From CAZUZD01 sp964624465 (GTDB lineage: Bacteria > Planctomycetota > Planctomycetia > Isosphaerales > Isosphaeraceae), in assembly GCA_964624465.1 (NCBI GenBank), contig CAZUZD010000198.1:1-11636 (forward strand): 11,636 bases of DNA, written 5' to 3'. Both the position numbers and the translations under genes were made by a program. Under the pieces are notes generated by a model. It saw only the letters and a program-made list of their open reading frames with translations, ran no database searches and had not been told where the DNA came from. Shown in pieces: positions 6,966-11,636 of this stretch (positions are counted from its first letter, which is position 1; each line of letters opens with the position of its first letter).

Positions 6966-7081
6966 GAGCAGGACCGCTGCTGGGGATGCCGACGGACCGG
7001 CCCCGCCGTGACGGATGGCGAGGGCCAGGACGTCGGACGATCCCCAGGACGATAGCCTGTCCCCGGGCCGCTGGCGAGGGC

Positions 7082-8293
7082 TCAGAGCTCGCGGAGCGCC
7101 TTGACGACGTTCAGCCGCACGGCCCGGACGGCCGGGAACAGGCCGCCGAAGAGGCCCATGGCCAGGGTCATGCCGAAGGCGACGGCGAAGACCAGCGGGC
7201 CGAAGCGGAGCTGGATCGTGCGCTCGGAGAAGCTGTTGAAGTCGCTGATCCCGAACTGCCAGGACCGGAACCCCAGCGTCGCCAGCCAGCCCAGCACCCC
7301 GCCCAGGCCGCAGAGCAAGAGCGACTCGCCCAGGAAGCTCAGGAGCACCGCCCGCCGGGGGAACCCCAGCGCCCGCATGGTGCCGATCTCGCGGGTCCGG
7401 CTCTTGACGGCCGCGAACATCGTGTTGGCCGCGGCGAACAGGGCCCCGATCGAGAGCAGCAGCGCGATCAGCGTGCCCAGCACCGTCAGGAACAGCGCCG
7501 TGGCATTCTGGTCGGCGTAGTACCGCGACTCGACGAGCGGGTTCAGGCCGAAGCGGGTCTCGTTCTTGATCGCCTCGAGCATCCGGTCCCGGTCGGCGAC
7601 GGTGGCCGCGCGAATCTGCATCGACGAGACGCTCTGCTGGTTGCGGGTGTTGGCGCCCAGGTCCTCGATGCCGGTCCAGACCTCGCTCTCCGAGGCGCTG
7701 CCGCCGGCGGTGAACAGGCCGACGACGGTGTACGCCTCCTTCTCGCCGCAGCGGAGCGTGTCGCCGAGCCGGGCCCCCCGGAACCGCCGCGACAGCCCGG
7801 CGCCGACGATGCACTCGTTCTTGCCGGGCACGAAGTACCGGCCCGAGACGATCTGGACGGCCGGCCGCAGCCACGGCGAGGCCGGCTCGACCCCGCGCAC
7901 GATCAGGTTCGCCCGCTTGCCGTCGAGCCGGATCATGACCGGGATCGTCACCAGCTCGCCGGCGGCCAGCGGCTGGCCCTGGACGTCGGGCAGGCCCGCG
8001 GCCTGGGACGCCGCGTCGATCGGCCCGCCGCGGGCGATTCCCGGCTGGGTCTTGAGCTCGGCGGCCGTCCCGCGGGCGAACCCGCCGCCGGTCTCGCTGG
8101 AGGCCCCCTTGCGGAGGATCAGGATGTCGAGCGGCTCGCCCGAGACCTGCTGGCTGTACCGCAGGCCCTCGACCATGCCGAAGAGCACGCACGAGGAGCA
8201 GACGACCAGCGCCGTCACCAGCACGGTCAGGAGGGTTGTCGTCCAGCGGGCCCGGAGGTTCCGCAGGTTGTAGCTCAGGGGAATCAGTGCCAT
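7082..8293 (-). CDS. ABC transporter permease, FtsX/MacB type (second permease)
   Basis: This 403-residue inner-membrane protein has the MacB/FtsX layout. One N-terminal transmembrane helix (about 19-41) follows a basic cytoplasmic start, a large periplasmic domain spans about 42-265, and three C-terminal helices lie at about 268-295, 315-341 and 365-387. The cytoplasmic segment VKSRTREIGTMRALGFPRR after the second helix is the conserved coupling loop that contacts the ATPase; REIG-x-MRALG is the hallmark of the FtsX domain. These transporters act mainly by mechanotransmission on periplasmic substrates or partners rather than by classic alternating access. The ATG start lies 7 bases after the stop of the other permease, with AAGGTGG a little upstream as a likely ribosome site. 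With that gene it probably forms the heterodimeric membrane part of one transporter. The substrate is unknown. Confidence 0.9.
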   Translation of the reverse strand: MALIPLSYNLRNLRARWTTTLLTVLVTALVVCSSCVLFGMVEGLRYSQQVSGEPLDILILRKGASSETGGGFARGTAAELKTQPGIARGGPIDAASQAAGLPDVQGQPLAAGELVTIPVMIRLDGKRANLIVRGVEPASPWLRPAVQIVSGRYFVPGKNECIVGAGLSRRFRGARLGDTLRCGEKEAYTVVGLFTAGGSASESEVWTGIEDLGANTRNQQSVSSMQIRAATVADRDRMLEAIKNETRFGLNPLVESRYYADQNATALFLTVLGTLIALLLSIGALFAAANTMFAAVKSRTREIGTMRALGFPRRAVLLSFLGESLLLCGLGGVLGWLATLGFRSWQFGISDFNSFSERTIQLRFGPLVFAVAFGMTLAMGLFGGLFPAVRAVRLNVVKALREL

Positions 8294-8300
8294 GGGACGC

Positions 8301-9506
8301 TCACACCACCTTGCGGAGGCCCTCGACGACCGGGGTGTTTGCCGCGTTCAGGGCCGGGACCAGGCCGCTGACCAGGCCGATGACCAGCGAGCCGGCCAGG
8401 CCCAGCAGCGCGGTGTTCCAGGGCACGAAGAAGAAGGGGAAGAAGCCGCCGGTGTAGGGCGAGATGTCGAAGACGTCGAAGAGCAGCTTGGTGCCGATGG
8501 CCCCGATCAGCCCGCCCAGGCCGGCGATGATCACCGCCTCGGCCAGCACCAGGAACAGCACCCGGCCCTTGGGGAACCCGATCGCCTTGAGCACGGCGAC
8601 CTCGGTCGTCCGCTCGCGCATGGTCATGGCCATCGAGACGCCGCAGATCATGACCAGGGCCATGGCGACCGCCAGGCCGACCCAGTTGATGTAGGTCTGC
8701 AGGTCGCCGATGAACTCGGAGAACATGGCGACGAACGCCTCTTCGGTCTGGGTCTTGGTCGGCGTGTCGCTGTTGCGCATCTCCTCGTCGATCGCCTTGC
8801 TGAGCGCGGTGGTGGCCTCGGCCGATTTGAGGCGCATCAGGACCGTGCCCGCGTTGTCGGCCCGGTCGCTCTGGGTGGCCTTCTCCAGCGTGTCGCGGAG
8901 GTACGACCAGTTGAAGTAGCAGCTCCGCAGGTCACTCTTCTGCGGGCCGTCGAAGATGCCGACCACGGTCAGATCGAGGTTCACCGGATAGATGTCCCCC
9001 TTGAGCGGGAACGGGTCGCCGACCTTCAGGCCCTTGTCCTCGGCGAGCTTGCGGCCGATCACGACGCCGTCGAGCCGCTCGCGGAACGCCTTCGCCTGGT
9101 CCGGGGACTGGAGCTTCAGCTCGTCATAGACGGTGAAGATCGTCTCCGGGTTGCAGCCGAACTGCGCGAAGGTCACCGCCTCGTCGCGATACTTGCCGCC
9201 GAACCACGACAGCGGCGAGATCGCCGGGCGGTCCTCGGGCGTGCGGACGATCGCGTTGCCGGCCGCCTCGTCGATCTGGATCACCCGGTTGACGACCGCG
9301 ATCGGCACCTCGCCGGCCAGCCCGGAGGAGCTCATGCAGATGATCCGGTTGTGGTCCCGGATCGAGGCCCCGACCTCCTTGTTGGTCGCGAACAGCGACA
9401 GCAGCAGCATGGTCAGGAAGCCGCACACCGCGATCGAGCCGATCGTCAGGAATGAGCGGAGCTTGTTGCGGCGGGCGTTGCGGAGGATGTACCCCAGGTA
9501 CTTCAC
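8301..9506 (-). CDS. ABC transporter permease, FtsX/MacB type (first permease)
   Basis: This is a 401-residue permease with the same plan as its neighbour: an N-terminal helix (about 18-42) after the basic LRNARRNKLRS, a periplasmic domain of about 230 residues, and C-terminal helices at about 273-296, 316-337 and 364-386. The coupling loop reads MRERTTEVAVLKAIGFPKGR, the FtsX-domain signature with EVAVLKAIG in place of the neighbour's EIGTMRALG. The two permeases are clearly different in sequence, so they look like an old paralogous pair rather than a recent duplication. The GTG start overlaps the ATPase stop as GTGA, and GGAGG sits 7 bases before it, which supports this start. Heterodimer formation with the downstream permease is inferred from adjacency and the single ATPase gene. 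Confidence 0.91.
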   Translation of the reverse strand: MKYLGYILRNARRNKLRSFLTIGSIAVCGFLTMLLLSLFATNKEVGASIRDHNRIICMSSSGLAGEVPIAVVNRVIQIDEAAGNAIVRTPEDRPAISPLSWFGGKYRDEAVTFAQFGCNPETIFTVYDELKLQSPDQAKAFRERLDGVVIGRKLAEDKGLKVGDPFPLKGDIYPVNLDLTVVGIFDGPQKSDLRSCYFNWSYLRDTLEKATQSDRADNAGTVLMRLKSAEATTALSKAIDEEMRNSDTPTKTQTEEAFVAMFSEFIGDLQTYINWVGLAVAMALVMICGVSMAMTMRERTTEVAVLKAIGFPKGRVLFLVLAEAVIIAGLGGLIGAIGTKLLFDVFDISPYTGGFFPFFFVPWNTALLGLAGSLVIGLVSGLVPALNAANTPVVEGLRKVV

Positions 9507-10246
9507 AGGGACGCCTCCATCGTCGGGTCGGACCGGTGGCCGGACGTGTGCGGCTCGCGGCGCTCGTCGCCCACGAGCTGGCCCTTGTCGAGCCGCAGGA
9601 GCCGGCTGGCCCGCTCGGCGGCGTGCGGGTCGTGCGTGACCATCACGATCGTCTTCTGGAACTCGCGGTTGAGCTGGCCCAGCAGGTCGAGGATCTCCTC
9701 GGCGCTGGTGCGGTCCAGGTCACCGGTCGGCTCGTCGGCCACCAGCATGAACGGGTCGGTCACGATGGCGCGGGCGATTGCCACCCGCTGCTCCTGGCCG
9801 CCCGAGAGCTGGCGGGGAAAGTGATCCTCTCGCCCCTCCAGGCCCACGATCCGCAGGGCCGTGCGCGCCCGCTCCCGGCGCTCGCGGCGGCCGAGCTTGG
9901 TCAGCAGCAGCGGCAGCTCGACGTTCTCCTCGGCGGTCATCACCGGGATCAGGTTGTAGAGCTGGAAGATGAACCCGACGTTGTCGGCCCGCCACCGGGT
10001 CGTCTGGCCGTCGGAGAGCCGGGCCAGGTCGACGCCGTGCACGACCACCTCGCCGGCCGTCGGGCGGTCGAGGCCGGCGATCAGGTTCAGCAGGGTCGTC
10101 TTGCCCGAGCCCGACGGGCCCATGAGCGCCAGGAACTCCCCCTCCGCAACGGTGAGCTCCAGGTCCTGGAGCACCGGGATCGTGAACTGGTCGCGGCGGT
10201 ATTGCTTCGTCACGCCCCGCAGGGCGATCGCTGGCTCATGCCCCAT
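9503..10246 (-). CDS. ABC transporter ATPase, MacB/LolD/DevA type
   Basis: This 247-residue cytoplasmic ATPase is complete in all motifs: Walker A GPSGSGKTT (43-51), Q-loop FIFQLYNLIPVMTAEENVELPL (Gln95), signature LSGGQEQR (147-154), Walker B LVADEPTGDLD (168-178; catalytic Glu172) and the switch histidine in VMVTHDP (His205). The FQ-x-x-NL-x-P-x-x-T-x-x-EN segment is typical of the MacB/LolD/FtsE branch that partners FtsX-type permeases. The signature reads QEQ rather than the common QQQ, which is a tolerated variant. ATG 10246 is preferred because GGAGAGG ends 6 bases upstream. A TTG at 10315 (270 residues) overlaps the HlyD stop as TTGA and is possible, but its extra Pro/Asp-rich residues do not look like part of the fold. 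The 3' end overlaps the first permease (GTGA). Confidence 0.93.
   Translation of the reverse strand: MGHEPAIALRGVTKQYRRDQFTIPVLQDLELTVAEGEFLALMGPSGSGKTTLLNLIAGLDRPTAGEVVVHGVDLARLSDGQTTRWRADNVGFIFQLYNLIPVMTAEENVELPLLLTKLGRRERRERARTALRIVGLEGREDHFPRQLSGGQEQRVAIARAIVTDPFMLVADEPTGDLDRTSAEEILDLLGQLNREFQKTIVMVTHDPHAAERASRLLRLDKGQLVGDERREPHTSGHRSDPTMEASL
9514..9518 (-). promoter_or_regulatory. Ribosome binding site for the first permease
   Basis: GGAGG on the minus strand, 7 bases before the GTG start at 9506, lies inside the end of the ATPase gene. It confirms the unusual GTG start and the 4-base overlap. Confidence 0.65.
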
Positions 10247-10252
10247 GCTCGG

Positions 10253-10259
10253 CCTCTCC
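10253..10259 (-). promoter_or_regulatory. Ribosome binding site fixing the ATPase start
   Basis: GGAGAGG on the minus strand ends 6 bases before ATG 10246. It favours this start over ATG 10261, which it overlaps, and over the TTG at 10315. Confidence 0.6.
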
Positions 10260-10311
10260 ATCGGATCTGGGTCGTGGTTCGAGTCGGCGACGGCGGTGGG
10301 AGGCGGGAGCC

Positions 10312-11592
10312 TCAATCCTCGACCTTCACCGGCAGGTTCTCGGCGAGGTCGGCCGGCGGGTCGACGACGACCGTCTCGCCGACCTTCAGGCCCGACTGGA
10401 CCCGGGCGCGGTCCCCCTCGGGCGTCACCTCGACGGGGCGGCGGTGGACGAGCCCCTGGGCATCGACGACCCAGACGGCGGTGCCGCCGTCGGACTCGAC
10501 CACGGCGGCGCGGGGGACGAACGGGGCCATCGTGGCGGTCGCCTCGCGGGCCGCGGCGTCGGCCTCGGCGTCGGGCAGGAAGCTCACGGTGGCCAGCAAC
10601 TCGGGGAACAGCCGGCCGTCGTTGGGGTCGGTGATCTCGACGTACACCTTGAGGGTACCCCGGGCGCGATCGCCCATCGGCACGACGCGGCGGAGCCGGC
10701 CCTGGTAGCGGCGGTCGGGCACGGCGCTCACGCTGACCTCGGCGGGCTGGCCGATCTTGATCCGCCCCATCATGTTCTCGGCGACGTCGGTCTCGACCTC
10801 CAGGGTGTCGAGGTTGGCCAGGGTGACCACCGAGCCGCGGCCGCTGGCCGCGCCCATGCCGCCGGGGGTGATCGTCTCGCCGACCTCGGCCGCCTTGACC
10901 ACCACGGTGCCGTCGAACGGGGCGTAGATGTGCATGTTGTCGATCGACGCCTGGACCTCGGCGACCATCGACTCCTGGAGCCCGATGGCCGCCTCGAGCG
11001 CCTGCACCCGGGCGGCGACCATGTCGCGGTTGAAGACGGCCTGGTCGACCTCGTCGACCGAGAGCTGGTTGGCGGCCTGGAGCCGCAGCGAGCGGTCGGC
11101 CTTGCGCTGGCGGAGGGACAGCTCGGCGCGGGCCTCCTCCAGGTCGGCCCGGGAGCGTCGGACGCTGGCCTCCCGCGAGAGCTTCTGGGCCGTCAGGTCG
11201 TTGTGTTCGAGCACGGCCAGCAGGTCGCCCTGGACCTCACGGCCGTCGGGGCCGGTGTGCGGCCCCTGGACCTTCGTCCCCTCCTCGACCAGCATCTGCT
11301 CGACCCGGCCCGGCACCCGGGCGCCGATCATGGCCTGGTACCGCGACTTGAGGTACCCCTTGGCCGAGAGCAGCGTGCGGGCCTCGTTGAGGGTCAGTTC
11401 GCGGACGCTGGCGGTGCGCACCGAGGGCTTGGGCTTGATCTTCTGGTACTGGAGCAGGCCGTAGTAGCCGCCGCCGCCGAGCAGGCCCAGCGGGATCAGC
11501 CAGAGGGCCCACGACAGCAGCCGCAGGCCGCCGTCGCCCCGGGGCCGGGGGGCCCGCACGGTCGCCGCCGGGGCTGGGGTGAGCGCGGCCAC
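10312..11592 (-). CDS. HlyD/MacA-type periplasmic adaptor (membrane-fusion protein)
   Basis: This adaptor is anchored in the inner membrane and links an ABC transporter to the periplasm or an outer-membrane duct. The 426 residues begin with a Pro/Ala-rich cytoplasmic tail, then one membrane anchor (about 25-47), the first lipoyl half-motif GARVPGRVEQMLVEEGTKV (about 82-103), a charged helical hairpin (about 127-210, Leu/Arg/Glu/Ala-rich, coiled-coil-like), the second lipoyl half IYAPFDGTVVVKAAEVGE, and the beta-barrel region VTLANLDTLEVETDVAENMMGRIKIGQPAEV. A C-terminal membrane-proximal domain follows. An insertion of about 10 residues (GPHTGPDGRE) lies between the V-x-x-G-x-x-V and GDLLAVLE parts of the first lipoyl half. 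The GTG at 11592 is only the first start inside the window: the frame is open to the right edge and no clear ribosome site precedes it, so the true start may lie outside. It is the first visible gene of the operon. Confidence 0.9.
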   Translation of the reverse strand: MAALTPAPAATVRAPRPRGDGGLRLLSWALWLIPLGLLGGGGYYGLLQYQKIKPKPSVRTASVRELTLNEARTLLSAKGYLKSRYQAMIGARVPGRVEQMLVEEGTKVQGPHTGPDGREVQGDLLAVLEHNDLTAQKLSREASVRRSRADLEEARAELSLRQRKADRSLRLQAANQLSVDEVDQAVFNRDMVAARVQALEAAIGLQESMVAEVQASIDNMHIYAPFDGTVVVKAAEVGETITPGGMGAASGRGSVVTLANLDTLEVETDVAENMMGRIKIGQPAEVSVSAVPDRRYQGRLRRVVPMGDRARGTLKVYVEITDPNDGRLFPELLATVSFLPDAEADAAAREATATMAPFVPRAAVVESDGGTAVWVVDAQGLVHRRPVEVTPEGDRARVQSGLKVGETVVVDPPADLAENLPVKVED

Positions 11593-11636
11593 CGACGGGC
11601 GCGCCCCGGAGCTGGGGGCGGTGGCCGGAGTGGGGG

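Noticed and set aside
6966..8192. An upstream extension of the sulfotransferase through the permease gene
   Set aside because: The frame is open but the translation has no domain character and lies over the well-supported permease coding sequence on the same strand.
1..11636. CRISPR arrays, tRNA genes, insertion sequences, phage or defence genes
   Set aside because: No spaced direct repeats, cloverleaf-like segments, transposase or integrase motifs or defence-type domains were seen. All long stretches are explained by the genes listed.

Overview
The window looks like chromosomal DNA of a very GC-rich bacterium. By eye it is around 70% GC, with strongly GC-biased third codon positions and long open frames on the antisense strands. 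The proteins resemble those of Planctomycetota, probably an Isosphaeraceae-like lineage. That placement is an inference from protein style: the ArgD segments read like planctomycete ArgD, and sulfotransferases and glycosyltransferases lie beside FtsX/MacB-type exporters. It is not proven from the sequence. No tRNA, rRNA, CRISPR array, insertion sequence or phage gene was seen. || Left half, plus strand (1-3597): an arginine biosynthesis cluster reads argB (3' end only), argD, argF, then rph (RNase PH). ArgB phosphorylates N-acetylglutamate, ArgD transaminates the semialdehyde to N-acetylornithine, and ArgF carbamoylates ornithine. The striking point is that argD carries an in-frame TAG at 1071-1073 (codon 205 of about 402), with perfectly conserved ArgD sequence on both sides. 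The truncated product would lack the PLP-binding lysine. || Right half, minus strand (3620-11592, transcribed right to left): seven tightly packed genes form one apparent operon. They are a HlyD/MacA-type membrane-fusion protein, an ABC ATPase, two FtsX/MacB-type permeases, a PAPS-type sulfotransferase, a sulfotransferase-glycosyltransferase fusion and a family 2 glycosyltransferase. Several junctions are 4-base stop/start overlaps (ATGA, GTGA, possibly TTGA). The simplest reading is a surface-glycan or glycolipid module, in which the glycosyltransferases build the molecule, the sulfotransferases decorate it and the ABC system moves it or a related substrate outward. This functional link is inferred from gene order only. 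|| The two clusters converge at about 3598-3619, where a GC-rich hairpin (3611-3637) could serve as a shared terminator. The argB-argD and argD-argF spacers (about 180 bases each) hold GC-rich inverted repeats, and the second also holds a small arginine-rich open frame overlapping the argF start. The most noteworthy items are the argD nonsense codon, the sulfotransferase-GT2 fusion, and the linkage of sulfation genes to a two-permease ABC exporter.
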